The notes: a model not told the origin generated them from the letters alone. A stretch of 58,175 nucleotides of DNA from Gnetum montanum (GCA_015680685.1 MNCI01010050.1:6950-65124), one strand, 5' to 3'. Counted from the stretch's first letter, positions 24,747-35,899 are shown. Numbers and translations: made by a program.

Positions 24747-25265
24747 CTTGAAACTGCTTAAATCTAATCTAAGCTCATACGCCCATTCCCTGTGCTTCTA
24801 ATCTACCACCTTGTTTTCTCACATTTACATTACGTCAACATTAAACCTGATTACGAGCCTCCCAAATTTGTGCCCTATTCTGCAGCATTCCCAGCATCCA
24901 ATCGCTGCCCAACTTACTCGCACGTTGTAGACCTTGTCTACACGCTACCTAGTTTCTGTACGCTGTAGACTCTTTCTACACGCTACCTGACAACCTGCAC
25001 ACTATAGACTTTTTCTACATGCTTCCTGACAACTTGCACGCTGTAGACTCTGTGTACACGCTGCCTGACAACCTGCACACTCATCACTCTATTTGAATGC
25101 TGCCTATCGCAACCTGCACGCTGTGAGCTTAGTTCACACGTTGTAATTAGTCCCTTCACACTGACAATAGTGCCTGTACGTTGTACACTGAGCATGTTGT
25201 TCATACTTTTGCACTTAACCAAGTTTTCATCTGCATACACTTCTTACGTTCAGGACCATTTTACC
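24747..25265 (+). repeat. B leader with a roughly 39-bp tandem repeat
   Basis: From about 24920 to 25180 a unit of about 39 bp is repeated some six times. Its key words are CACGCTGTAGAC, TTTCTACACGCTACC and TGACAACCTG. The repeat lies in the transcribed leader just upstream of gag, the position occupied by a different repeat in A. No gene is visible. Confidence 0.7.
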
Positions 25266-28200
25266 ATGAATACTGCCAATACCAATGTTTTAACCAAGCC
25301 CATTACAGATACCGTTGGCCCCATGACCATCCCACTGCCCGCAGTGCAACCCATGGTGGGACCTCGTCGGTCTCTCAGACTGCAAGGGAGAAATCTATCA
25401 TTTAACGTTATCACACAGGAACAATATAATTTTATATGCGTAAAAATCCAAGCTGGCCTAGTAGTGGATCAAACTGAAATGGAGGCTAAGAGACAATATA
25501 AATTGTTTCATAGGGGAGGACATGAGTTCATCCCTTCCCCATATGACATCATCCCTCTTCCAGAGCACTACTCTGAGCTCATCTCATAGCTCCTCTTATT
25601 AAGGAGTCAGTCTCTGGACCAATCTATGGCAAATCCTCAATTGGAAGAGGAGGATGACTTTGCAGCTCAGTCCAAACACGAAGATTCATACCATACCCTC
25701 AGCCCACAACCTTACGCAAACCCGTTGTTTCATCCATTCACGGGGGAAACTACGTCCCTCAAGTCATTTAAAATCACCCAAGCACATGTGCCTCAACAAG
25801 AAGCATCCACACTTATTCCCACTCCCCTAGTGACCGATACCCAACTCAATATACCCCTCACCACTATTCCTCTCGTTACCACATTATCCCCTCTCTTGCA
25901 AATACAACCCCAACAACAACAGCCACAAACCAATGTAGGAGCAACCTTCCCACCCCGAGTGATTGAGATGCCATATGTGATACCTGCTTCTACATCCGTG
26001 CACTATATACCACAGATCCAAACCTAAAGAACACCCTTCATCACTTCAATTCAACAAGTTTAGGGCGTTCCCTCACAAATCATGACTGGATAGTGGGCTG
26101 GGACTAGTACACAAGCGCATTAACCCCCTAACTACAACGTACCACCTCCTACAATTCCACCCATGAACATCCCTCAAGTATAGCAACAACAAAAACAACA
26201 ACCTTTTCCTTACAGTATGCCACCCTTAGCAGCACCTACCATGAATACTCCACAAGCGCAACCTCCAACCACTCAACTTTCCTCTTTCTTACCCACCATA
26301 CAACAATCTAACTTGTATACTACACAACATAATCAATCTACCATCTCACCTAGTGCCCAAGATTGGGCTGAAGCTAAAAAACTGATGCAATAGCTAACTG
26401 ACGAGGTCAAGTGTCTCAAAAAAACTACTGATGAAGAGCTTAAGATAGTGGATTTCTATCAAGATGATCCTATCAGCTCTTCGGTTCCACCTCTAACGTT
26501 ACCTAAGGGTGTTTCCTTACCCACATTAACCAAATACAATGGGGAAATAGACCCCAATGCCCATCTTATAACATTTAGACTAGAGTGTGTGTTGCCTCAG
26601 GCATGGCCACATGCCATCTTGCAAGTGTTCCCCATGTCCCTCACAGAGAGAGCACTTGACTGGTATCAGGCATTGCCCCGAAACTCTATATCTTCTTTGG
26701 AAGATTTATTACACCAGTTTGTTACTAGGTTCAAGTATAACTTAAAGTCTGAAGCAACACTTGACAGCCTCATACAGGTTAAGCAAGCAACGCTTGAACC
26801 TGTTTAAAAATTTATTCAACGGTGGAGTGCTGCCCTCAATGAGCTCCATAAGCCAATCTTGGAGAATTATCTCCTCACTATTCTAAAGGGGGCCGTTAAT
26901 GATATTGTGAAGTCCAAATTATACTATCTTAACACACGCACTCTTAGCCAAGAATTTGTACAAATAAAGAACATAGAAGAGGTAGCCCAAAATAGCCATG
27001 ACCCTGCCTATTCAGCCTTTAAAAACCAACATAATAAGAAAGACAAAGAAAAGGCTAAGGCAACTATAGTAGCAGTAGCAGAAACACAACAAACGAGTAC
27101 GGGACAACAAGGCAAACCACCTACTGCCCCTACTAACTATGCTAGACCTACTCCTGCTACTGCACCCGAACCATCCACATCACAAAATCCTACACCAGGT
27201 CGTGCGAGAAACTTCGAGAGGAGAGACCCCTCTCAATACACACCGTTGCCCATGAAACCCTCATAATTATTTGACCAACTCTTGAAGGTCGGGCTAATGA
27301 AACATAAATAATTGTCCCCTGCGGCAATCCAAAGACATGATCAATTCTGTCAATTGATCGAGAACCCAAGCTTGGCAATGCCAGATGAGCCGCTAGTTCT
27401 AAGAGGCTTTAGAATAGACCACTTTTGTGAGTATCATCAACGCAATGGGCATGGAACTAACTATTATTTCACCCTTAAACAAGATATTCAACGGATGATT
27501 GACGGAGGTGAGATTACTTTTGATGAGGCCAACCTGGTCAAACCACAAAACCAAGCCATGGGCATATATAAGGATCCTCTAAATACTAAGGAAGCTCCAT
27601 ATGTAATTAACACTATCTACTTAGACAATGAACAAGAAGCACCTAGGATTAACACCATTTACTCAGATAAGGAACAACAAATACCTAAGACACCATTTGT
27701 AGTTCGTATTCCTCCTACTGCACAAACACCTGCACCTCAATCATCATACCCTCCGTATAACCCACCTACCCTGCAAAGACCCTATGTGATCCAGATACCC
27801 CCCACGGTGGTAGCCTCTACCATACCATCAAAACCATATGTGGTGCGTGTACCTCCCGCCGCTACTACTGCAAACACGCAACCTCCTACCCGGCCCGCTC
27901 CCTATGTAGTCTGGGTGCCACCTGCACTCACAACTACAGAGGTACAACCCTCAACTAGACCAACTCCATATGTTGTCAGGATACCCGAACATCCTGATAA
28001 CCACCAACCTTCCACCCCGCAAACACAAAATAAACCGACCTCGTATGTTGTTAGGGTGCCTAGGTAGCCTGATACTCAACCACCTTCAACCATCCAATCG
28101 CAACCCCATCCTACTCCATATGTCATACGGGTTCCAAAGCAACTAGATGTTCAGAAACCAAATGTTCCCCCGCGCCACACGTGGGAACACCTAGTAGACA

Positions 28201-29498
28201 GGCTCACATGGGAACGATTGGAAAAAGAATGTCAATAGCTTGTCTTAGGACCCCCCAAGCCTACTCCATTAAGTGCAGTACCCATGGCATCACCTACTAA
28301 TGAACCGAACATGAGCTATAAGGGAGAATCATCGAGAATACATGATGCATCCAAATCGATAGTTATGGAAGAAAACGTCAAACCAGCTACACATAAGATA
28401 AAACTGTTGGGCCCGATGGACCAAGTAACCATTAACAAGCATGCACCTAATAGTAAAGATCTAGCAACAGCCCTAACGCAAGTTACATAGGAACTTAAAC
28501 AGAAAAACACTTCATTAAGCCTATATGACCTGATATTAACTTCTAAAACTCATTGCAAAGCCCTAGTACGTATGTTGACATCAATCCTAGTAAATGAAGA
28601 CCTACCTCCGAATGAACTTTCTATCCATGTGGTAATGTATTCACCTCGAGGATCGACTTCTCAATCATTAGGCTTCCATACTAACAACATCAAAATTGAT
28701 GAGAAAACAGAAGTGAAAACCGCACCTATGTTCATAACGATATAGGTAAATCAATTCAAAATACATAGAGTGCATGTAGATGATGGAGCTGCCATGAACG
28801 TAGTACCCTATCCCATCATTGAACAATTAGGGCTTACGGAACTAATCAGACCGACCTCCACCACATGTTTAAAATATTTTAGTGGATCATGCGTAGTAGT
28901 AAAAGGCACCATAACTATGGACTTTATAGCAAGGGATCGATTCCCCACATCAGCTAACTTTGTTGTCATCGACGAAATGCCAGGGTTCAATTTAATATTA
29001 GGAAGACCCTGGTTGGCCGAACTCAAAGTAGTCTCTTCCCCCATACACCAAGAGATTCACCTGCCTTACAAAGGTGGTGAAATCATTATACATGGAGATG
29101 TTGCTACATCTCCCATCTCGTCAAATACGAATATAGAACAAGGTTTGGAGGTTAAGTTTGAAGAGCCTAAACAAGATGACACAAATGAAAAACAAAGTTG
29201 CACGCAACTAGTAAACAATGATCCATTAGACGTAAATCAAACTTTACCCAACATAGAAACACCTGGACTTGAAACTGTACATACACCGTCTAACCTAGAA
29301 ACTACACCAAACATCAAAACTACTGTACATTCGGAAACACTAGAAGACACCAACATAGAGCCTACTCCATCAGACGTCCCTTGGGCTGAATTACTGTTCA
29401 ACATAATCAGTGAAGGGGACGCTGAGTACAGAATCACACCTATTAGTGTCACTCCTAACGTTAAATTAAGAAAAATAAAAAAATTGCTAAACCACTAA
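25266..29498 (+). pseudogene. gag-protease of element B, one frame with many stops
   Basis: From MNTANTNVLTKPITDTVGP (25266) to KLRKIKKLLNH-stop (29498) the whole 4.2 kb stays in a single frame, broken only by TAG/TAA codons. Domains: an N-terminal part with PRRSLRLQGR; a Pro/Gln-rich linker; capsid (VDFYQDDPISSSVPPLTLP, LTERALDWYQALPRNSI, HQFVTRFKYNL, FIQRWSAALNEL, 26448-26860); a basic Lys/Thr-rich part; CEYHQRNGHGTNYYF (27425-27470), a zinc-knuckle-like motif with Tyr at the fourth ligand; seven PYVVRVPP-type repeats (27690-28140); protease with VHVDDGAAMNVVPYP (28767) and MPGFNLILGRPWL (28978-29016); and an acidic Thr/Glu-rich tail. Comparison with A shows that the TAA at 26805 and the TAG at 28743 replace CAA and CAG. 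An upstream ATG at 25170 is less likely as the start, because A has no equivalent. Confidence 0.88.
27690..28140 (+). repeat. PYVVRVPP peptide repeat in gag B
   Basis: Seven units with a hydrophobic core occur: TPFVVRIPP, RPYVIQIPP, KPYVVRVPP, APYVVWVPP, TPYVVRIPE, TSYVVRVPR and TPYVIRVPK. They are joined by Pro/Thr/Gln-rich linkers of 9-20 residues. Gag A has a single such unit (QPFVIHVPQ near 20395). Confidence 0.85.
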
Positions 29499-29509
29499 AC
29501 TACATTCCT

Positions 29510-29760
29510 TGTCCGAAATAACATTAAACTATGACATGTCCACAACGACATAAAACTAGCCACGGCCAGAAATGACCGGTTTACCAAGGAACCCACCAGT
29601 ATCACTTGGAACTTCTCTTGTTTACATATGGCCTGCAATGGCCTTAAACTAGTGCATGGGGCACGAAATGGCCCTAAACTAGAACATCAAGACTACAGTT
29701 TGTCATGACTTTAAACTGACACACATGTGCCCATCGCCCGAAATGGCCTTAAACTAGAGC
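29510..29760 (+). repeat. TAAACT-type repeats in the spacer after gag B
   Basis: About six copies occur, for example GCAATGGCCTTAAACTAG, CGAAATGGCCCTAAACTAG, TCATGACTTTAAACTGAC and CGAAATGGCCTTAAACTAG. As in A, the block separates the convergent ends of gag (plus) and the antisense gene (minus). The remainder to 30196 is AT-rich and holds nothing else I can name. Confidence 0.75.
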
Positions 29761-30196
29761 ATTTTCTTACATTTCTTTTCTCTCAATTCAAGTTTATAGT
29801 TCGAATTTATGCTTACCTTGTTGCATTGTTGCGTGATCAGCCATAGTTTTCCTTCATATTCCCCTTTTTACATGATTATGCTCCTACTTCTATTCCTACT
29901 TTGTGCATTACACTTAGACAACAACATGAACAAAAACATTTTACATTGTTGCATCGTGTTTACATTCAAGCCCAAAATATTTTCACTTTAAATCTACGCT
30001 TATCAGTGTTCAAATAAATTTAAAATTCAAACAAAAAAATGAATAATAGAAAACTCAATCGAAAAAATAGTATAAATGTATCAACATCAAATTACAATTT
30101 AGTGCAATGTCCCCACATGATACATAGATTGCATACATAATCATTTTAACAACAAACAAACAGAAATATTCATATACAAATAGACAATTACAACAG

Positions 30197-30396
30197 TTAA
30201 CCGATTCCATCCATCAGTTCATATATAATCCAAAGAAAAACATTCTGTTTGTGACTCATGTAAAAACATGAGCGATGATAATACCAAATTGAAAAGTAAG
30301 CATCAGGGTCGGGAGGGGTGTCCCCCTCAGACTCCCCAGCACCATGGGTCCCCGCTCCGCTGGGGCCACCTTCTTAACCATCGTCATCGCCTTGAC
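30197..30396 (-). pseudogene. Antisense gene of B: acidic last exon
   Basis: The acceptor TTTTCATAAG precedes 30396. The exon reads QGDDDG, a TAA, EGGPSGAGTHGAGESEGD and TPPDPDAYFSIW, and runs to a TAA at 30197. The composition mirrors the last exon of A (22184-22317). Confidence 0.5.
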
Positions 30397-30486
30397 CTTA
30401 TGAAAAGGTAAAAGAAAAAAATTAACACAAAAAAAGAAAAGAGAAGAATTCCAAAAGTTATTTAATAAACAAAATTCACAAGTTTA

Positions 30487-31268
30487 AATGACTTATTGAA
30501 GAAGATCCTCCTAGACCGAATTCCAACCAACGAAGGATTTCTTCTTCAGAGACACTTGCCTAGTCAGTCCCATCAAGGCCCAGATCAACGTTGGCCAAAG
30601 CCTTCCCTTTATCCACAGTGGACCAAGTGGGACATTTCAGAGGAAACTCACCCATAGAAACCTTCCCAGAAGCTGTGGTGATTACCCTCTTGGGCAATTC
30701 CATCTCCACCATAGTATGCTTAGCAAACGCATCAAATGAAGACCGTAGGCCTAAACCCTCAACAAACATCTCTAGCTGACACTTCTCTATAGATACCTCC
30801 TTTAACGATTTTTTATAATGATACTTATGGGTCTTTTCATCTTGACCCCATTTTCACACCTTAGAAGAAAAATCCTTCCAATCCTAACATTTGAGGTTCA
30901 ATAAATCTATTTGTGCCTTACACTCCGCTAGCTCCCGAGTCATTGATACTTGGCAATTCAATAAATTCCAATATCTATTATAAGTAATCTCGGAAGTTCA
31001 CCAAGAACGATCACCTGTTAACCTCGTCGAGGAAAACTCATAATGTGATTTAAGGTCATCTCGTTTTCTTGATAGCTTGGAAATTTCTTTTTCCCTTGCC
31101 TGAATCTGCAACCATAGCTTTTCGATAGAACGTTTGCAGGACCAAAGAGACTTGGCATTTTGCACAATGCATTCTACCACCTCGTCATAGATCTGCCTTG
31201 GCACTTGCTCAATATCTGGTGGTAGTGTAGGCAAGCTATCAATACACGTGGCCTCAGATGGATCCCAC
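30487..31268 (-). pseudogene. Antisense gene of B: coiled-coil exon
   Basis: It starts after TAAACTGAG at 31269. Sequence: RWDPSEATCIDSLPTLPPDI, EQVPRQIYDEVVECIV, NAKSLWSCKRSIEKLWLQI, QAREKEISKLSRKRDDLK, then MFVEGLGLRSSFDAFAKHT, GLDGTD, a TAG, and EEEILRWLEFGLGG. The Leu/Glu/Lys heptads in the first third predict a coiled coil. The donor seen in A is altered here (GT to AT), so the last intron of this copy is probably not spliced. Confidence 0.58.
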
Positions 31269-31371
31269 CTCAGTTTAGCCCCTATTCACATGAGAAAAAT
31301 ATACATTAGACACGAGCACTAAAAATGGGTACAAAAAAATGAAGCACACCAAATGCTTAAGACATCTGTAC

Positions 31372-31911
31372 CTATTTCAAGGTAAGCTTGCTTGATACGT
31401 CCAACTACCTCATCAACGACACCAAGGACAAAATCCATTTTACTTGGCATTTCGATCTAAGTAAACAGCTCCTTTGTTGGATATGGGTTAGCTTCGGTGG
31501 TCGTTTTCATAGGAGCCTTCATCATAGGGACTTCTAAACGGATGTTAGGAACTGTCCTGGTCTCAACATTTTTGCCTTGTAGTAGTAAAAAGATAAAATC
31601 AAAATTTAGAATAATGGAAAGCACAATTCAAAAGGAAAATAAACATAATAAGGAAAATATACCAGAATCTCTGTCCTCTTTCGGATTTGGGGGATCGCCA
31701 AGGTCTAGCCTCCCTCCAAGAAAACCATCAAACATCTCATCGACTCCATCCTGATCATCGATGTTACCCTTTTCTGTGGTATCTCCCTCTCGATCTTTCA
31801 TTCCTCTCATCTCATCTCTGCCCATTTTTTCCTCCTCATTTAAGTTCATTGAGACCTCTTCCTCCTCAATGATCGGTGCTAACCTCTCTCTTCTTACTTC
31901 AGAAGTCAACT
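31372..31911 (-). pseudogene. Antisense gene of B: acidic exon and following short exon
   Basis: The first exon (31911-31673) reads LELTSEVRRERLAPIIEEEE, then VSMNLNEEEKMGRDEMRG and DDQDGVDEMFDGFLGGRLDL, and ends RDSG before GTATAT. It is strongly acidic. The second (31556-31372) follows an acceptor GAGACCAG and reads TVPNIRLEVPMMKAP, a TAG, and EMPSKMDFVLGVVDEV up to G|GTACAG. The end of the second exon matches A at 23336-23422. The acidic exon is poorly conserved in sequence between A and B. Confidence 0.5.
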
Positions 31912-32020
31912 CTAATGACATTCATAGGTTCAACATCGGTTTTGTATAAACATCCGAAAAATAAAGTAAAAATAACAATGATGACAATAAAACAAGGACA
32001 AATCAGTGAATCAAGCTTAC

Positions 32021-33042
32021 CCCATATAGGCATCTTAAATTGTATACATTTCACCCTTGGTTCATCTACAGTTAGAGCAACCTCTCTAGGGCGTTCACGC
32101 TTCTAAACTTTCGATTTTGCTTCCCCGATCATTTCCTTGATCACCCGATCGGCTCTCCTAGCAGTATAGGGTACACTATTTGGTTCCAACCCTACGCTAT
32201 CACGCGTATGAATTGAATGAATAGATGACCCCTCTGTTGTGATAGAAATTGATTCATCAATTCCCTCAGGAGCATCTTGAGAATTGTCCACCTCAAATAA
32301 GTGGTGAATCCATGGAAGAGATAGTTGGTCATGATCCCTTAACACGTACTTGTTATCCATGCGAATAACTAAAAATTCAGCTAGCTAGCGCAAGTAACCA
32401 GCAAAGAATGCAAAGGTGAAATGGGATTGCATCTCAATGTTTGAACGTAACCTCACTCTCTCCCCATGGAAACCTATAAGTAAAAACTCAGCCCAATTAT
32501 AACGTACCCCAGTCTCCAGAATCATGCACATGATACGCACAGGCTCCACCCCAAAACTCTTTACTTGAGACAGGGATTTGGGAAATGCCCGCACTCTAAA
32601 CAAGGGATACAACTCATTAACTTTAGCTACTTTTGATTTTCCCTGCATGGGGAATCCCTTATCACCTTTAAGAATGCCCAACCAATCCTCCAATTCATGG
32701 ACAACATGGAGCTCTTTCTGCACTCTATCCAAAATCACTTTAGTCCCAGCTACTGGTACACCAAAGAAGTCTGAGAAGAATTGACACCCTTGATGCGAGT
32801 GCTATAGTAGGTGACAGATTCATTGAAAGAATCAACGATTCCAATCATCTCCATCACAGAAACATCAGGGCTCAGGGTAGTAAACAAATCCATGAGGCCT
32901 ACATCACTCAAAAAACTGATGATATGTGGTGGTGCCTTAGTACATAACCATCGTTGTGCATCACTGATTTCCCCAAATTTCATAGACAAAGTGCTCTCAG
33001 TCTGCCTGGTTGTGATAGTGGCTCCACCAGGGAGGACGTCCA
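32021..33042 (-). pseudogene. Antisense gene of B: long exon with the RYNWAEFL core
   Basis: It runs from the acceptor GTGCATACAG (33043) to the donor ATGGG|GTAAGC (32021). It reads ATITTRQTESTLSMKFGEIS, VGLMDLFTTLSPDVSVMEM, then, after a small frame change near 32745, DFFGVPVAGTKVIL, GDKGFPMQGK, LYPLFRVRAFPKSLSQV, ETGVRYNWAEFL and RSNIEMQSHFTFAFFAGYL, and later FLVIRMDNKYVLRD. The A exon matches over the same length. I do not recognise the domain. Extra-ORF proteins of plant Tat elements with plant-transposon-protein or mobile-domain similarity are possible relatives, but I cannot verify this. Confidence 0.6.
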
Positions 33043-33122
33043 CTGTATGCACAAGATAACACCATGGATTCAATATAACCAATAATGTAGCAGAACAAAC
33101 AAACTGAGGCATAATAAAATAC

Positions 33123-33407
33123 CGTGACCCACCGTCAGATGATAGATTCAGATTATTAGAAGCCAAATCGGCATCGCATGAAAAAAATGGCCCATTACGA
33201 GACTAATCCCCATGTAGCCACCCCCTAGCCTCGCATTGTGCAAGTGCCCTCGAGTACCATTTGTGCAAGTGCCCTCGAGTATCACCCTTAGTCTGGGCTA
33301 ACACAGCACCACGGAGAGTAGGGTATGCCATGAAAGCCTCTAAGGCAGTACGAGCTAAAGCGAGTCCATCATCATCTACGCACACTCCTTCTTTATCAAA
33401 TTGAGGC
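33123..33407 (-). pseudogene. Antisense gene of B: short exon after the HAD region
   Basis: The acceptor TTTCTTTGTAG precedes 33407, and the reading phase continues exactly from the HAD exon (AG + G gives Arg). It reads PQFDKEGVCVDDDGLALAR, TALEAFMAYPTLRGAVLAQ, HLHKWYSRALAQCEARGWLH, then a TAG. A matches with QLALQEFTSAKSLWAGMIG and LHMLATFYSQCRMKGWLDK. The best donor is either at 33123 or about 10 bp before it; both contain GT. Confidence 0.55.
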
Positions 33408-33481
33408 CTACAAAGAAACAATATTCAAAACATAAACAAATACTAGGCAACAAGGCAAAACAATGAATTGAACAACTTTAC

Positions 33482-33962
33482 CTGCCTACTTGATACACTG
33501 TTCCAGGAGGGTTCTAGAATAAAGTATGCGCACGAGCAGCTAGGAATAGAGTGTTGTTGATGTGATGAAGGCCATCTGATAGTGAGTCCCATACATGCGA
33601 CAAGGGACGGGTAGATCTAGGTCCTCCAGAGGGACCGTCCTCAATTGTAAACACTCCTTCATTAATGTCCTCCATAAAAGCTACTACCCCATTCGAAGAT
33701 CCTGGTAACATGGTCTCAAGCATGCTACGTGCTAACTGTTCACTTAAGTGGGACCATATTACTACACTAAATCTCTCTAGCATGAAGGGAAGAAACTCGC
33801 TAACACCCGTTCTGAACCATACCCCATTTTGATCAACGACCATATCAGGAGCAGGTTCGTCAGAATCAATGGGCCCAAACCACGCCAAAACCCCAAAAAG
33901 CTCCACCACTAGAAGGAAAGGCTTGGAATTCCTACAAGTGTTCTGAAACCACGGCAAATCAG
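33482..33962 (-). pseudogene. Antisense gene of B: FCP1/NIF-like HAD domain exon
   Basis: The exon lies between the acceptor TTCTTGTATAG (33963) and the donor GGCAG|GTAAAG (33482), 481 nt. Read on the minus strand: KPFLLVVELFGVLAWFGP, then VWFRTGVSEFLPFMLERFSV, VIWSHLSEQLARSMLETMLP and, near the end, NTLFLAARAHTLF, a TAG, NPPGTVYQVGR. A hydrophobic strand with a D-x-D-G-like box, an R/G-x-x-x-x-EFL helix and a V-x-I/V-W-S/T strand is the order of the FCP1/NIF/SCP branch of HAD phosphatases, whose plant members share the ERF.V.(V/I)WSS motif. In B the box is ELFGV, so both catalytic acids are changed. A keeps the first (DLEGV). Catalysis is therefore doubtful here; binding to a phosphorylated partner such as the RNA polymerase II tail is speculation. 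Confidence 0.55.
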
Positions 33963-34307
33963 CTATACAAGAAAATGAAATAATAAAATAAAATTTCACC
34001 CCAGCCACCAACACTTGGAAAGAAACTATTGTTCTCTTCATGCCCAGCGTGCAGACCCTGCAGGCTGCAAACCCCAGCGTGCAAACCCTGCATGCTGCAA
34101 ATGCCTAGCGTGAAAACCTCAGCATGCAGACCCTACAAGCTACAATGTGGATGTACAAACCCCGCACACCGAGCATGTCCTGCACTCTATGAAAACATTT
34201 ATGCTACAGAAACCTTTACGCTACAGAAATCGTTAAGCTACACAACGGGGCAAACCGACAGGAATAGTAGGTGAAAACAAAAATTTTGATGAAGGGTCAA
34301 AGCCTAC

Positions 34308-34438
34308 CTGCACGTAGATCCAGACCATGATGGAATCTTGGGTCTAGGCAGACACTAGAGCATCACTTCACTCTCGTCGGTGAAGGTCAAGCTAGGCTCC
34401 TTCCTCCCCTAGCCTTCCACTTGCTTACCCTTACCCAT
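34308..34438 (-). pseudogene. Antisense gene of B: candidate first exon
   Basis: From an ATG at 34438 it reads MGKGKQVEG and, after a TAG, RKEPSLTFTDESEVML, then PRPKIPSWSGSTC, to a donor CAG|GTAGGC at 34308. The phase to the HAD exon fits only in another frame (LDPRFHHGLDLR), so an indel is needed. The repeat array at 34463-34738 lies just upstream. A has a donor CTA|GTGAGT at a comparable distance (44804). Confidence 0.3.
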
Positions 34439-34462
34439 CGCTACTTGTAGGCTGAACCTTGT

Positions 34463-34738
34463 GTTCACACTGCGTCTCGCACGCTGGGGTTTCAACCTTG
34501 CATGCTATGTTCACGTTGGATCTCACATGTTGGGGTTTTGACCTTGCACATTGTGTTCACGCTACGTCTCGCATGCTGGGGTTTTGACCCTGCACGCTAC
34601 GTTCACACTGGGTCTCTCATGCTAGGGTTTTGACCCTGCACGCTACGTTCACGCTGCGTCTCGCACACTGGGGTTTTGACCCTGCATGCTACGTTCACGT
34701 TGCATCTTGCACGTTGGGGTTTCGACCCTGTAGCATGC
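34463..34738. repeat. 46-bp minisatellite, six copies, upstream of the B antisense gene
   Basis: The unit contains GTTCACGCTGCGTCTCGCA and GGGGTTTTGACCCTGCACGC. Six units follow each other without gaps and differ by a few bases. Looser relatives of CACGCTGG/CCAGCGTG occur at 34040-34260 and 34920-35235. The array lies where the promoter of the antisense gene would be. Confidence 0.8.
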
Positions 34739-35550
34739 TAAATTCATGCCAAACCCTGAATCTCGTGCAACTCAGAACACTAATATATCCTAAACAAACA
34801 AGCAAGAATCAGGACAACAAGATCTAATTAACATACCAGGAAATAATGAAAAACAAAACAGGGGTACAACGAAAACCAGAGGAACTATCTCAGTAATGGA
34901 CATCATAAAGAAAGAATATAGTGAGCTAGGCTCACGCTGGGGCTTCGACCTTGCACGCTGGATTTTGAACCCTTTGCCTCATGTTCACGTTGCACGTCCA
35001 CGTCGCACATTCATGCTGAAGGTCTCGCTGAATCCTTCCACCCGACTCGCCGCACCCCAATCTATATCACCCTTGTTGCCATCGTTGTGCCATACCTGCG
35101 CCTGCCCCTGCCTATGCTGCCTGATATTCACCCTGGTATACGTTGCAAAATAGGTTCACGCTTGAGATTTGGGGGTTCACGCTAGGACGTTCACGCTCGA
35201 ACTTGGTCGCTGGCTACCCTGCAGTTCACACTAACTCCTATTTATACCTGCCGTGTTAAATACACTGATAGTGCCTTGAAATAATTTATTCAATTAATAT
35301 AAAAATTAACCAAAATACAAAGTATGTGTAAATACATATGAACACAGTAGAAGCAAGGATAATGAACAAAAAAAAAGGAAAGACAATGATATACTGGGAT
35401 GAACACTACCCACATGCAATATTCTCTTGCGAAGCAACCCCTATTGCCCACACTAAACATTTTAGCGTAAACTTCTTATCTGGCAGTCTCACACTCAATA
35501 ACGATTACAAATCATACAATCAACCAAACATCATAAACGAACAGTAATCA

Positions 35551-35670
35551 GCCAGGTAAGGCCTTAAACTGCCGCAATCGACTTGGTAAGGCCTTAAACT
35601 ATCGCAATCGGCCCTGTAAGGCCTTAAACTGCCGTAATCAGCCCGGTAAGGCCCTAAACTGCCATGCGTC
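35551..35670. repeat. 30-bp tandem repeat (TAAACT type) before pol B
   Basis: Four exact-length 30-bp units occur, each containing GGTAAGGCCTTAAACTGCC. This spacer separates the 5' end of the antisense gene from pol, so the genes diverge from it. Positions 35671-35899 and 34740-35550 hold no other recognised feature. Confidence 0.8.
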
Positions 35671-35899
35671 CGAATACGATGATAAATTATCATCGCATAC
35701 CTTAGTCTAGTTTAGATGCATAAACGCATAAATAACCAACCACCTGATTGACACTGCTCACTGTTTATTGGCAAGAGCAAACATCATGGACAACAAGCAA
35801 TTGTTCTTACCACTGTCTATCAATGGATCGCACAAAATGATCACATGAGAAATCAACATGGAGTCTATTGATTTTTGCTAAATAAAAAATGACACTTTT

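Larger units (their letters stand above)
30197..34438 (-). pseudogene. Antisense multi-exon gene inside element B
   Basis: A minus-strand gene lies between gag-protease and pol. Proposed exons in gene order: 34438-34308, 33962-33482, 33407-33123, 33042-32021, 31911-31673, 31556-31372, 31268-30487 and 30396-30197. Most boundaries have GT donors and pyrimidine-rich AG acceptors that recur at the same points in A (for example GGCAG|GT after VYQVGR, MPIWG|GTAAGC, and AG|GTGGGAYC before the coiled-coil exon). In gene order the protein has an FCP1/NIF-like HAD region, an unknown domain with GVRYNWAEFL, an acidic Glu/Asp-rich exon, a coiled coil and an acidic tail. In-frame TAG/TAA codons and a small frameshift near 32745 make this copy inactive. 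The exon edges are my reading; transcripts would be needed for proof. Confidence 0.6.

Noticed and set aside
25266-29498. Use of TAG/TAA as sense codons (recoding) in gag B
   Set aside because: Partner comparison with A shows the stops replace ordinary Gln and Trp codons and lie at different places in each element, which is decay and not a code change.
30197-34438. A cellular host gene into which retrotransposon B inserted
   Set aside because: The same antisense gene occupies the same place between gag and pol in A, so it belongs to the elements and not to the flanking genome.
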